A stretch of 64,000 bases of DNA from DATJMJ01 sp035503915. Its GTDB lineage: Bacteria > Actinomycetota > Acidimicrobiia > Acidimicrobiales > Palsa-688. Position 1 is the stretch's first letter. Every line of letters begins with the position of its first letter. The position numbers and the translations under genes were made by a program. The notes beneath the pieces were generated by a model. The model was not told where the DNA came from, did not search any database, and was given only the letters and a program-made list of their open reading frames with translations. Shown one piece after another: positions 33,333 through 42,163 of the stretch. The stretch covers positions 1 to 64,000 of the forward strand of contig DATJSU010000021.1 of the NCBI GenBank assembly GCA_035503915.1, given 5' to 3'.

Positions 33333-35507
33333 ATGGTTGCCGAAGGGACCTCGGCCGGGACCGAGCTGAAGTGGTCTGACGATGCCCTCGAATTGGGAGT
33401 AGAGCTTGACGCCGGGGGCGTACCGCGCCTCGTGCGCCTCTTGCCGAAGAAGCTCGTGGGCCTCGCGCCGGGCACCGAGGAGCGTGGCGGGGATAGCCCT
33501 GACCAGGCCCCTTATCTCGGCCTCCCCCTTCTCGACGTGGTCGTGGCCGGGAGCGGTAAGTGCTGGGCCGGGAGGCGGTACTCCGAGTCCGTCGTCGGGA
33601 GCCGGATGCTGTACACCCACCACGACGAGGAAGACGTCGGGCCATGGCACCGCCTCCAAGTGGGGCTCGAAGATCCCGGCTCGGGGCTCGCAGCGACAGT
33701 CGTTTACGAGATCCTCCGAGGCGCCGGGGCGCTGCGAAGCCGGGCGCTCGTCGCTAACAGGGGCAACGCGCCGGTCACTCTCGAGTCGGTCACCTCTTTC
33801 CTCGGCGGCGGGTTGACCGGCCCAGGCGGCTCCCTCGAAGACACCGACGTCATGTGGGCGGAAAATGACTGGCTTGCCGAGGGACGGTGGCAATCGCGCT
33901 CGCTCCGAGACGCATTGCCGGACCTAAACGGCAGGGCGCACGAGCACAATTCGAGAGGTCGCTTCGCCGTGACGAGCACCGGGACCTGGTCGTCGGGCAA
34001 CCACCTACCGATGGGTGCTGTTGTCAACCGTCGGAGCGGTTACTGCATAGCCTGGCAGGTTGACCACAACGGCGGTTGGCACTGGCAGGTGGGCGAGCAC
34101 AGAGATAGTCGCGGTTCGTACCTCGCGGTACTAGGTCCCACGGACACTGAGCACCATTGGCGGCTGACCCTGTTGCCGGGCGAGACCTTTGAGAGCGTCC
34201 CGGCCGGGGTCGCAGTGAGCGGTGAGGGGTTCGAAGGAGCCATCGCGGGGCTGACGAGGTACAGGAGAGCGATCAGGAGGCCGCACGAAGACCACCGGCG
34301 GCTACCTGTGATCTTCAACGATTACATGAACACTTTGATGGGCAACCCGACAACCGAACGGCTCCTCCCGCTCATCGGTGCGGCGGCCCGGGCGGGAGCG
34401 GAGTGCTTCTGTATTGATTCGGGCTGGTACGCCGAGATCGGCGAAGGTTGGTGGGACACCGTGGGGGCATGGGCCCCGTCAAAAAGCCGGTTCACCAATG
34501 GGATCGGAGAAGTCCTCGACCGCATCAGGGCTCTCGGGATGGTCCCCGGTTTGTGGGTCGAGCCCGAAGTAGTCGGAGTGCGCAGCCCCGTGGCAAGCCA
34601 GCTGCCTGATGGCGCCTTCTTCCTGCGCAAAGGCCAGAGAGTGGTGGAGCAGGGCAGGTACCAGCTCGACCTCCGCCACCCAGCGGCCCGGGCGCACTTG
34701 GACAAGGCCGTTGATTATCTCGTCGGCGAGCTTGGGGTCGGTTACATAAAAATGGACTACAACATCAACATTTCTCCGGGGCCGGAGGTAGACGGGGAGG
34801 CTCCGGGGGTCGGTTTGCTCGCCCACAACCGCGCCGTTTTGCAATGGGTTGACGACCTCCTGGACCGCCATTCGGAGCTCACGATCGAAAACTGCTCGTC
34901 GGGGGGAATGCGGACGGACTATGCCCTGCTCAGCAGGTGCCAGCTCCTTTCCACCAGCGACCAGCAGGACTTGCTCCGTTACCCGCCAATAGCGGCGGCC
35001 GCACCCGCCGCAACGGCACCCGAACAAGGCGCCGTGTGGGCATACCCCCAACCCGAATGGGATGACGACCGGATCGCCTTCACGCTCTGCAGCGCGATCC
35101 TCGGCCGGGTGCACCTCTCCGGCTTCCTCGACGGGATGACAGAGCACCAGCTCGGCCTCGTGAAGGAGGCAATCGGAGTGTACAAAGCGATACGGGCAGA
35201 CTTGCCTGTCGCCCTCCCCTTCTGGCCCCTCGGCCTCCCGAAGTGGACAGATCCGTGGGTGGCTCTTGGGATGCGGAGCCCTCGAGCCACTTATCTCACG
35301 CTCTGGCGCCGCGACCTGGCTACGAGCGGCCAAGACAAGGTCGCTACGGCGCAAATCGCCTTGCAGATCGGGAAACAAAGCGCTGCTAGTGAGGCTCGTA
35401 CGCTTTTCCCAACCGGGGGGGCTGATGTCTCCTGGCAAAGCGCGACCGGGGAGCTCCTCGTACACCTGGAGCGCGCTCCCTCGGCCTGTTTGGTAAGGAT
35501 CAGTTGA
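33333..35507 (+). CDS. Alpha-galactosidase, glycoside hydrolase family 36
   Basis: This 724-residue GH36 enzyme starts at ATG 33333, directly behind AGGAGGAGCGAG. The N-terminal beta-sandwich runs to about residue 310. The catalytic barrel starts at PVIFNDYMNTLMG and includes CFCIDSGWYAEIG and GLWVEPEVVG. The nucleophile is in YIKMDYNIN (Asp475), then ENCSSGGMRTDYALLS; the acid/base is in STSDQQDLLRYP (Asp543). There is no signal peptide, so it acts in the cytoplasm on imported alpha-1,6-galactosides, releasing galactose for the next gene product. It is controlled from the shared LacI operator region. Confidence 0.95.
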   Translation: MVAEGTSAGTELKWSDDALELGVELDAGGVPRLVRLLPKKLVGLAPGTEERGGDSPDQAPYLGLPLLDVVVAGSGKCWAGRRYSESVVGSRMLYTHHDEEDVGPWHRLQVGLEDPGSGLAATVVYEILRGAGALRSRALVANRGNAPVTLESVTSFLGGGLTGPGGSLEDTDVMWAENDWLAEGRWQSRSLRDALPDLNGRAHEHNSRGRFAVTSTGTWSSGNHLPMGAVVNRRSGYCIAWQVDHNGGWHWQVGEHRDSRGSYLAVLGPTDTEHHWRLTLLPGETFESVPAGVAVSGEGFEGAIAGLTRYRRAIRRPHEDHRRLPVIFNDYMNTLMGNPTTERLLPLIGAAARAGAECFCIDSGWYAEIGEGWWDTVGAWAPSKSRFTNGIGEVLDRIRALGMVPGLWVEPEVVGVRSPVASQLPDGAFFLRKGQRVVEQGRYQLDLRHPAARAHLDKAVDYLVGELGVGYIKMDYNINISPGPEVDGEAPGVGLLAHNRAVLQWVDDLLDRHSELTIENCSSGGMRTDYALLSRCQLLSTSDQQDLLRYPPIAAAAPAATAPEQGAVWAYPQPEWDDDRIAFTLCSAILGRVHLSGFLDGMTEHQLGLVKEAIGVYKAIRADLPVALPFWPLGLPKWTDPWVALGMRSPRATYLTLWRRDLATSGQDKVATAQIALQIGKQSAASEARTLFPTGGADVSWQSATGELLVHLERAPSACLVRIS

Positions 35508-35547
35508 GCTGTCGCCGCGCCGCCGGTCGCGGTCTCGCGCGAAAACG

Positions 35548-36723
35548 GTGTATACAAGTCAGGTGAACCCGGAGCGGCAACTCGAGCAACATTTTGCAGC
35601 CACCTTTGGCCGCGCACCCGAGGGGCTCTGGGCGGCGCCGGGCCGTGTCAACTTGATTGGCGAGTACACGGACCTAAACGAGGGTTTCGTGCTGCCTTTT
35701 GCCACGCCGCAAGCTACGAGAGTGCTTGCGGGGGGCCGCGAAGACCGGTGCCTCTCGGTGCGCTCGCTCCAGGACCGCGACGGGGGGCGCCTGGACATGG
35801 ACCTCGACAACCCCGAGATGCCTGTCGGCTGGAGCGCTTACCCCCTGGCCGTCGCCCGCGCTATTGAGCTCTACGGTTACGGTGTAAAAGGCGCGGATCT
35901 CCTCATAGAAAGTGACGTGCCCGTAGGCGCCGGGCTCTCGTCGTCGGCGGCCCTCGAATGCAGCGTGGCATTGGCGCTTTGCGCACTGTCGGGCATCGAC
36001 CTCCCCCCGATGGCCGTTGCGCTCATTGCACAGAGGGCAGAGAACCAATTTGTCGGCGTGCCCTCAGGGATAATGGACCAGGCAGCCTCGATGTGCTGCA
36101 CCGCTGGGAACGCCTTGTTGTTGGACACGCGGGCGCTCCAAGCGCGCCAAGTCCCCTTCGACCCGGAGGCCGCCGGGCTCAGCCTCGTCGTGGTAGACAC
36201 AAGGGTTAAGCACGGGCTGGCCGAGTCTGCTTATGGCGAAAGGCGAAAGTCTTGTGAAGACGCGGCTCGCGCTCTCGGGGTGAGGGCTTTACGCGATGTA
36301 CCGCTTGACAAAAGCGAGGAGGCCTTGGCCCGGCTCTCCGAGCGGGGGAGCGAAGTCCTCGTCCGGCGTGCCAGGCACGTGCTCACCGAGGAAGCCCGGG
36401 TGCTCGCCGTGGTAGAGCACTTAGACGCGGGCGACTTGAGCGGGCTCGGGCAACTGTTGTTGGCGGGCCACCGTTCGGCGCGAGACGACTTCGAAATCTC
36501 CTCTCCGGAGCTCGACACCGTTGTCGAAGTGGCGATGGCGTCGGGAGCGCTCGGCGCCCGGCTCACCGGGGCTGGGTTCGGGGGTTCGGCGATAGCGCTC
36601 ATCGCGAGCGAGCTGGCGGGAGCATTCGAGGCCGAAGTGACGGAGCAGTTCGCGGCTAAGGGGTTCGCTGGCCCGGCTTGCTTCCTGGCGGCGCCCTCGG
36701 CGGGGGCCAGGCGTGAACGGTAG
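35548..36723 (+). CDS. galK: Galactokinase
   Basis: This 391-residue GHMP kinase has WAAPGRVNLIGEYTDLNEGFVLPFA (galactose-binding signature), the ATP loop SDVPVGAGLSSSAALECSVAL, a catalytic-loop region FVGVPSGIMDQAAS and RLTGAGFGGSAIALI (motif 3). It phosphorylates galactose at C1 with ATP, the first Leloir step after alpha-galactosidase. It starts 40 bases after GH36 at GTG 35548; GTG 35563 is possible. Neither has a strong ribosome-binding site. galT is about 6 kb away on the other strand and galE is not in the window. Confidence 0.95.
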   Translation: MYTSQVNPERQLEQHFAATFGRAPEGLWAAPGRVNLIGEYTDLNEGFVLPFATPQATRVLAGGREDRCLSVRSLQDRDGGRLDMDLDNPEMPVGWSAYPLAVARAIELYGYGVKGADLLIESDVPVGAGLSSSAALECSVALALCALSGIDLPPMAVALIAQRAENQFVGVPSGIMDQAASMCCTAGNALLLDTRALQARQVPFDPEAAGLSLVVVDTRVKHGLAESAYGERRKSCEDAARALGVRALRDVPLDKSEEALARLSERGSEVLVRRARHVLTEEARVLAVVEHLDAGDLSGLGQLLLAGHRSARDDFEISSPELDTVVEVAMASGALGARLTGAGFGGSAIALIASELAGAFEAEVTEQFAAKGFAGPACFLAAPSAGARRER

Positions 36724-36744
36724 GCGCCGCGCCTCAGGCTTTAC

Positions 36745-37404
36745 CTAGCTCTCGCCGACATGGTCGTCCAGCCACTGGCTGAGAGGCGCCGCGGCACGGA
36801 GGACCTGTACCACGCGGTCCTTTGCCTTGGCGGACGCGAGCCACTTGCCCGGCGGCCACGATTGCCAGACCACGAGGCCTTTACCCTTCAGGAGCTCGAT
36901 GCGAGGGTGTTCTTTGGGGTACCCCCGGGGCGCTGTCTTGAGCGGATCGCGTGCGCCGCACTCGAAGCCGGCAGAGCGGACCGCCGAAACGATAGACTCA
37001 AGCGTCTCGCCGGTGCGCGCCTGGTCGACAGCTTGCCGGTAGCGCTCAAGCTGGTCAGGGGCCATCACGTGCATGCCGGCGCCCACCCCGAGGCCTTCGG
37101 CCGCAAGGCTCACATAACCGTATGGGCCTATTGCGGCCGCGATGTTGGTCTTGTAAGGCGTCTTGTCCTTGCTGAAGCGCACGTCGCGATAAGGGCGGAA
37201 GATCCTGCCCGGCCCGAACTCGGGCTCGAGCTCGTCCATGAGCTCGAGCATGGGCTCTTTCACCCTCGACTCGTAAATGTGAAGATGAGCCTGCCAAAAC
37301 GATTTCGAGTTGTCCTCTTCGAGATCCTCGAAAAACTCGATGGCCTCGGCCGGCCAACCCTGGAACGCCACAGCACGGGATTGTAGCCTCGCATCGGTGG
37401 CCAC
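36745..37404 (-). CDS. DUF2461-family protein
   Basis: This 219-residue protein has the DUF2461 pattern: FQGWPAEAIEFFEDLEEDNSKSFWQAH, FRPYRDVRFSKDKTPYKTNIAAAIG (the most conserved block) and GVGAGMHVMAPDQLERYRQAVD. The C-terminus has HPRIELLKGKGLVVWQSWPP. Function is unknown across the family. The start at 37404 is a GTG that shares the palindrome GTGGCCAC with the GTG of the divergent ABC permease; a later GTG near 37372 would also preserve the domain. Confidence 0.85.
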   Translation of the reverse strand: MATDARLQSRAVAFQGWPAEAIEFFEDLEEDNSKSFWQAHLHIYESRVKEPMLELMDELEPEFGPGRIFRPYRDVRFSKDKTPYKTNIAAAIGPYGYVSLAAEGLGVGAGMHVMAPDQLERYRQAVDQARTGETLESIVSAVRSAGFECGARDPLKTAPRGYPKEHPRIELLKGKGLVVWQSWPPGKWLASAKAKDRVVQVLRAAAPLSQWLDDHVGES

Positions 37405-39145
37405 CCAGCGGATCTTCCCCGGCCGGATCAGCCTTCGCAGGCCTCAGTTGAGCCCTGCCGACATCGTCGTCGGGCTTGGCGTGATCGCGCTGCTCTACGG
37501 CGTGCTCCGGCTCGGGCGGTCGATGACAGTCAGGTTTACCCCAAGCGTAGCTTCGCTGCCCCTGCCGACCGGCATCTCGCACATCCCGTACTACGCCGCG
37601 CGCTCGCTGCTGCGGATGTTCATCGCGCTCGGCGCCTCGACAGTCTTCACTTTCCTGTACGGGACGGCTGCCGCGAGGCTGCGCAGAGCCGAAAAGGTGC
37701 TCGTCCCGTTGCTCGACATCCTCCAGTCGGTACCGATCCTCGGCTTTTTGACCTTTACGGTGACCTTTTTTGTGAACGCGTTCAAAGGGTCGCTCCTCGG
37801 CCTCGAGGCGGCCTCGGTCTTTGCCGTGTTCACGTCCCAAGCTTGGAACATGACCTTCAGCTTCTATCATTCGCTCGTCTCGCAACCCCGCGACCTCGAC
37901 GAGGCGTCCCGCATGTACCGGCTGACGAAGTGGCAGCGTTTTTGGAAGTTGGACGTGCCCGGGTCGATGATCGGCCTCGTGTGGAACGCGATGATGAGCA
38001 TGGGGGGCGGCTGGTTCTTCCTGACGGCATCGGAAGCGATATCGATCAACGGCAAGGCGACCACGTACCTGCCTGGGATCGGCAGTTACATTGGGGTCGC
38101 GGAACAGCAAGGCTCCATTGGCAAGGTGGGGATTGCTATTGCCGCCATGGTCGTGCTCGTGATAGGAGTCAATGTACTTTTCTTCAGACCGCTCGTGGCG
38201 TGGGCGGAAAAGTTCCGGATGGAGGAGTCTGAAGCGGGCGGCAAGCCTCGCAGCTATGTGCTGGACTTGTTGCGCCAGTCGCGCCTGCCGAAGACCCTCG
38301 GGCGGCGCCTCGCGCCGCTCGGTGAAGCGCTGGGCAACGCCGCCCGCCCCTTCGGCCTGGCTGAATACCCTTTGGCCGAGGACGAACGAAAGCGCAGAGC
38401 GGGCGACGCCGTTTTTTGGGCCATTGTTGTTGGGGTTTGTGGCTGGGGAGCGTGGGCCGGCATGTCCTTCCTCGTTAGGCGCGTAGGATGGGGCACCTTC
38501 GCCTACGCGTTCGGCCTTGGCGGGATAACTTTTGCGCGCGTCGCTGTGGTTGTGCTCCTGTCCACGCTCATCTGGGTACCGATAGGGGTCAAGATCGGGA
38601 TGAGCCCTCACCTTTCACGTTACGCGCAGCCAGTAGTCCAGGTGCTGGCTAGCTTCCCTTCCAACTTGCTCTTCCCTTTCGCCGTTATCGCCTTCCTCGC
38701 CATCGGTTTGTCCCTCAACATCGGGGGGGTCGTCTTGATGGCGCTTGGCGCTCAGTGGTACATCCTCTTCAACGCGATAGCCGGTGGCATGGCGGTACCC
38801 AACGACCTGCGCGAAATGTCCCTCAGCATGCGCCTCACCCGTGCCCAGCGCTGGCGCCGTGTGATCCTGCCGGCGGTGTTCCCGGCCTACGTGACGGGGG
38901 GTGTCACGGCTGCCGGGGGAGCATGGAACGCTTCCATCGTGGCAGAAGTGGCGACCTGGAGGAACCATCACTTGGTCGCGAAGGGCCTCGGGGCATTTAT
39001 CACGAACGCAGCGAACTCCCCCGCCCATAACGCGTTTGCGAAAGTATTGACGGGGGTCGTCGTCATGAGCTTCTATGTCGTCGTGGTGAACCGCGTCTTC
39101 TGGCGCCGCCTCTACCGCCTCGCCGAGGCTCGTTTTACGCTATGA
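37397..39145 (+). CDS. NitT/TauT-like ABC transporter permease with duplicated membrane unit
   Basis: This protein of about 582 residues contains two BPD_transp_1 permease units in one chain, where nitrate/taurine-type transporters normally have one per subunit. Unit 1 includes EASRMYRLTKWQRFWKLDVPGSMIG as its EAA loop; unit 2 includes REMSLSMRLTRAQRWRRVILPAVFPAYVTGG. A cytoplasmic linker (MEESEAGGKPRS.. to AEDERKRRAG) joins them. The start is unsure: GTG 37397 has no ribosome-binding site and overlaps the divergent gene, and a TTG in RPQLSPADIV is possible. It pairs with the overlapping ATPase gene. No binding-protein gene is nearby. Confidence 0.87.
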   Translation: MATQRIFPGRISLRRPQLSPADIVVGLGVIALLYGVLRLGRSMTVRFTPSVASLPLPTGISHIPYYAARSLLRMFIALGASTVFTFLYGTAAARLRRAEKVLVPLLDILQSVPILGFLTFTVTFFVNAFKGSLLGLEAASVFAVFTSQAWNMTFSFYHSLVSQPRDLDEASRMYRLTKWQRFWKLDVPGSMIGLVWNAMMSMGGGWFFLTASEAISINGKATTYLPGIGSYIGVAEQQGSIGKVGIAIAAMVVLVIGVNVLFFRPLVAWAEKFRMEESEAGGKPRSYVLDLLRQSRLPKTLGRRLAPLGEALGNAARPFGLAEYPLAEDERKRRAGDAVFWAIVVGVCGWGAWAGMSFLVRRVGWGTFAYAFGLGGITFARVAVVVLLSTLIWVPIGVKIGMSPHLSRYAQPVVQVLASFPSNLLFPFAVIAFLAIGLSLNIGGVVLMALGAQWYILFNAIAGGMAVPNDLREMSLSMRLTRAQRWRRVILPAVFPAYVTGGVTAAGGAWNASIVAEVATWRNHHLVAKGLGAFITNAANSPAHNAFAKVLTGVVVMSFYVVVVNRVFWRRLYRLAEARFTL

Positions 39146-40566
39146 CCTCACAGCAAAAGACATCGACGGGAGCCAGGAAAGTGGACCGCAGGCAGGTCAT
39201 CATCGAGGTGAGCGAGGTCACAAAGTCCTACACCTCGCCCGACGGACGGCCGCTGCCCGTCCTCGATGGCATCTCCTTCGAGCTCTCCGAAGGGGAGATC
39301 ATCGCCCTTTTGGGCCGCTCCGGATCGGGCAAGAGCACGCTCTTGCGCTGCATCGCCGGGCTCATCGCTCCTACGAGCGGTGTCGTCCGCTACCGCGGCG
39401 CCACGCTCAACGGCGCCAACCCCGGGGTGGCGATGGTGTTCCAGAGCTTTGCGCTCCTCCCGTGGTTGACAGTGCTCCAAAACGTCGAGCTCGGCCTCGA
39501 GGCGCGGGGCTTCCCGCGAGCGGAGCGGCGCGAGCGGGCAGTGCAAGCCATCGACCGCATCGGCCTGGACGGCTTCGAGTCCGCCTACCCAAAGGAGCTC
39601 TCTGGCGGCATGCGCCAGCGCGTGGGCTTCGCCCGTGCACTGGTGGTGCAGCCGGACGCTCTCCTGATGGACGAGCCTTTTTCGGCGCTCGATGTCCTCA
39701 CCGCGCAAAACCTTCGTACCGAGCTCCTGAAGTTGTGGGCGGAGAGCGATTTCCCAACCCGGTCCATGTTGATCGTGACGCACAACATCGAAGAGGCGGT
39801 CATCTTGGCGGACCGCATATTCGTCCTCGGCACCAACCCCGGCCGCATACGGCGCGAGGTCGAGGTCCCCTTCCCCCAGCCCCGAGACCGCACCAGCCAA
39901 GGTTTCCAGGACCTTGTGGACGAAATTTACGGCTTGATGACGACGCCGGACCAAAGGGCGCCGGCGCACGTCTGGGCAGAGGGCGGCGAGGGTGAGGGCG
40001 CCGATGGTCCGAAGGCGGGCCCCGCAGGTTCGCCGATCGCGTACCCGCTCCCGCAGGCAACGGTCGGGGGTTTGTCAGGCCTGGTCGAAATCCTCGCTGC
40101 TCGCGGCGGACGGGAGGACCTACCCAACCTCGCGAACATCCTCATTTTCGAAGTCGACGACTTGCTGCCTCTCGTCGACGCGGCCCAAATGCTCCGTTTT
40201 GTCACAGTGAACAACGCCGATATCGAGCTCACGCCCGAGGGAAAGGCTTTCTACGAAGCCGATATCGACACTTCCAAGCGGATCTTTGCGCGCCAGGCTC
40301 TCGACAGCGCCCCCCTCGTCCGCTCGATCGTCAACGCTCTCGAGCACTGCCCGGACGGGTCGCTCTCGGAGAGGTTCTTCCTCGACCTGCTGAGGCGGGG
40401 TTTCACAGAAGAGGAAGCGCAGACGCAGTTGGACATCGCGATCGACTGGGGGCGCTATGCCGAGCTGTTCGACTTTGACTCGAACACGCTCCAATTGCAC
40501 TTGGAGCTTGCGCTCGTGGACGAAGACGGTGAGCCTCGGGCGCCGGTGAGGGCCAGCGCCCGTTGA
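39142..40566 (+). CDS. NitT/TauT-like ABC ATPase with C-terminal AAA-associated domain
   Basis: This 474-residue protein has an ABC ATPase at about 15-265: Walker A ALLGRSGSGKSTLLRC, Q-loop MVFQSFALLPW, signature ELSGGMRQRVGFARAL and Walker B ALLMDEPFSALD. From about residue 310 (GLSGLVEILAARGGREDLPNLANILIFEVDDLLPLVDAAQMLRF) comes a second domain of 150 residues like the AAA-associated C-terminal domain found on some nitrate/sulfonate-type ATPases. A regulatory role is likely but unproven. ATG 39142 overlaps the permease stop. Substrate unknown. Confidence 0.9.
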   Translation: MTSQQKTSTGARKVDRRQVIIEVSEVTKSYTSPDGRPLPVLDGISFELSEGEIIALLGRSGSGKSTLLRCIAGLIAPTSGVVRYRGATLNGANPGVAMVFQSFALLPWLTVLQNVELGLEARGFPRAERRERAVQAIDRIGLDGFESAYPKELSGGMRQRVGFARALVVQPDALLMDEPFSALDVLTAQNLRTELLKLWAESDFPTRSMLIVTHNIEEAVILADRIFVLGTNPGRIRREVEVPFPQPRDRTSQGFQDLVDEIYGLMTTPDQRAPAHVWAEGGEGEGADGPKAGPAGSPIAYPLPQATVGGLSGLVEILAARGGREDLPNLANILIFEVDDLLPLVDAAQMLRFVTVNNADIELTPEGKAFYEADIDTSKRIFARQALDSAPLVRSIVNALEHCPDGSLSERFFLDLLRRGFTEEEAQTQLDIAIDWGRYAELFDFDSNTLQLHLELALVDEDGEPRAPVRASAR

Positions 40567-40571
40567 GCCCC

Positions 40572-41207
40572 TCAGCCCTTGGTGCTCCCCGTCGAGGGTT
40601 GAGCGAAGACGACCGGGACCCAGCCCTCGAGCGTGCTCCCTATATAGACTTCAGCGAAGTAAGTGCCGGCTTCGGTGTAGTCCGCCTTGGCAAATACCGA
40701 GTACCAGTTGGTCTGGTCCAGTTTGGAGTCCCATGTGTACTTGTAGATGGTGGCGTTGGACGGCGAGAGGACGCGGAACTCGACAGGCGTCGTTTCCTGG
40801 CGGCTGCTGAAAACAAAGAACGCAAAGTCCAATGTGCACGAGCTCGTGCAAGTAGACCAGCTGTTGGAAATATCGTTGGCGGTGAGGGCGGCTCCGTAGT
40901 CCTTGCCGTCGGGGCCGCCGGTGAGGGATGCCCCCACTGCAAAGGTGGCGGCGGGCAGGATCTCGGCCTGTATGTAGTTGCGTGGGGACGCGGCCGCGGA
41001 TGCGACGATGCGCGTGAGACGAGCCTCCATGGCTTTTGTAGAAGCGGCTTTGGCGGCGGTGGCCCTCGTGAAGGCGGCGGGGGTACCTTTCCCGCCTGCG
41101 CCGGCTAAGGGCTTTGCTGGCGATGTGGCGGCACCCGCCAATATCAACAGCCCGGCGAGCCCGGCTGCCGCAAGGTTGGTGAGGCCTTTGCCAGGGGACG
41201 TTTTCAT
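40572..41207 (-). CDS. Predicted secreted protein of unknown function
   Basis: This 211-residue protein has a signal peptide (MKTSPGKGLTNLAAAGLAGLLILAGAATSPAKPLAG). An Ala/Thr/Lys-rich spacer with AAKAASTKAMEARLTRIVASAAASPRN follows, then a compact beta-rich domain with a Cys pair (STCTSSCTLDFAFFVFSS) and several aromatic residues ending EGWVPVVFAQ. I do not recognise the family. It is convergent with the ABC ATPase (5-base gap) and divergent from an MscS-like channel gene. Confidence 0.7.
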   Translation of the reverse strand: MKTSPGKGLTNLAAAGLAGLLILAGAATSPAKPLAGAGGKGTPAAFTRATAAKAASTKAMEARLTRIVASAAASPRNYIQAEILPAATFAVGASLTGGPDGKDYGAALTANDISNSWSTCTSSCTLDFAFFVFSSRQETTPVEFRVLSPSNATIYKYTWDSKLDQTNWYSVFAKADYTEAGTYFAEVYIGSTLEGWVPVVFAQPSTGSTKG

Positions 41208-41311
41208 GATGGTGCTCCTCCGAGGTCCTGGAGGCGGCGGTCCAGCCCGCCGACCCAGCGCGCGGCTGCAGATGCCGGCACTATCCCACGTCGCCGGAGG
41301 CTAGCAAAGGC

Positions 41312-42112
41312 GTGAGCGGGGAGAATCGGCTAGGGTCGCCTTCCCGAGCCCTGAGGGAGGCAGGTGTGCCAGGCCAGAACCCCACAAGCGCCATCAAGGC
41401 AGGTCGCACCAGCAACTTGGTCGTGGGGAGCTCTCTTGGCGCGCTTACGATAGCGGCGCTCGCGGTCGGCCGTGCGTTTGGCAAAGTGACTGGACGAGCC
41501 ATCGACCCGCGGGTGATTGCCTGGACGAGTGCGGCCGTAGTGCTCGTAGCCGGTGTCCTGGCTGCGACACGCCTCTCCCGGGCCTTCAGCCACCTCGCCA
41601 CCCGCGGGTCACCGGCGGCGGGGGGCGCCGTGCGCGTCGTTTCGGGTGGGGCTGGCTACCTTTTGGTGCTCTTTGCGTTCCTTGCCGTGCTCGAGGTCCA
41701 AGCCGAGAAGCTCCTCGTGGGCGCCGGCCTGGTGGGCGTGGTGCTCGGCATCGCGGGCCAGCAGAGCTTGGGGAACGTCTTTGCCGGGCTCGTCCTCGTA
41801 GTCGCGAGGCCCTTCGCAGTTGGCGACCAGGTGAGGGTCCGCGCAGGCTCGCTCGGAGGCGTGTTCGAGGGCTGCGTGACCGAGATGAGCCTGACCTATG
41901 TGACTCTTCGGGTAGAGGACGTGTCTTTCAAGGTGCCCAATTCGGTGATGCTCTCTGTCGGGGTAGGGCGGCTTCCCGTAGTCAAGCCTCCCGAACTGAG
42001 CGAGGACGGGAGTGGCCCGGGAAGCGGGGCGAGCGAGGTCACGACCAGCTTTCCAGGCGAGGCCGGGCTGGCCAACGACCCTGCGGCACCGCCGGGCACG
42101 CCGCCGCAATAA
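41312..42112 (+). CDS. MscS-type mechanosensitive channel, short form
   Basis: This 266-residue protein has membrane segments at about 36-55, 70-87 and 108-130. The pore helix and beta domain follow: LLVGAGLVGVVLGIAGQQSLGNVFAGLVLVVARPFAVGDQVRV. TYVTLRVEDVSFKVPNSVML ends the MscS core. The large C-terminal vestibule of E. coli MscS is replaced by a short Pro/Gly/Ser tail (SEDGSGPGSGASE..PPGTPPQ). It starts at GTG 41312. It would release solutes under osmotic downshock. Confidence 0.87.
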   Translation: MSGENRLGSPSRALREAGVPGQNPTSAIKAGRTSNLVVGSSLGALTIAALAVGRAFGKVTGRAIDPRVIAWTSAAVVLVAGVLAATRLSRAFSHLATRGSPAAGGAVRVVSGGAGYLLVLFAFLAVLEVQAEKLLVGAGLVGVVLGIAGQQSLGNVFAGLVLVVARPFAVGDQVRVRAGSLGGVFEGCVTEMSLTYVTLRVEDVSFKVPNSVMLSVGVGRLPVVKPPELSEDGSGPGSGASEVTTSFPGEAGLANDPAAPPGTPPQ

Positions 42113-42163
42113 CCCGGCCAAAGCGCCAGCTCAATAGGTGGCCGCGCAGCGATGGGCGGGTCC

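Noticed and set aside
37055..38611. 518-codon minus-strand frame opposite the double permease
   Set aside because: His/Arg/Glu-rich antisense of a hydrophobic membrane-protein gene; no recognisable fold.
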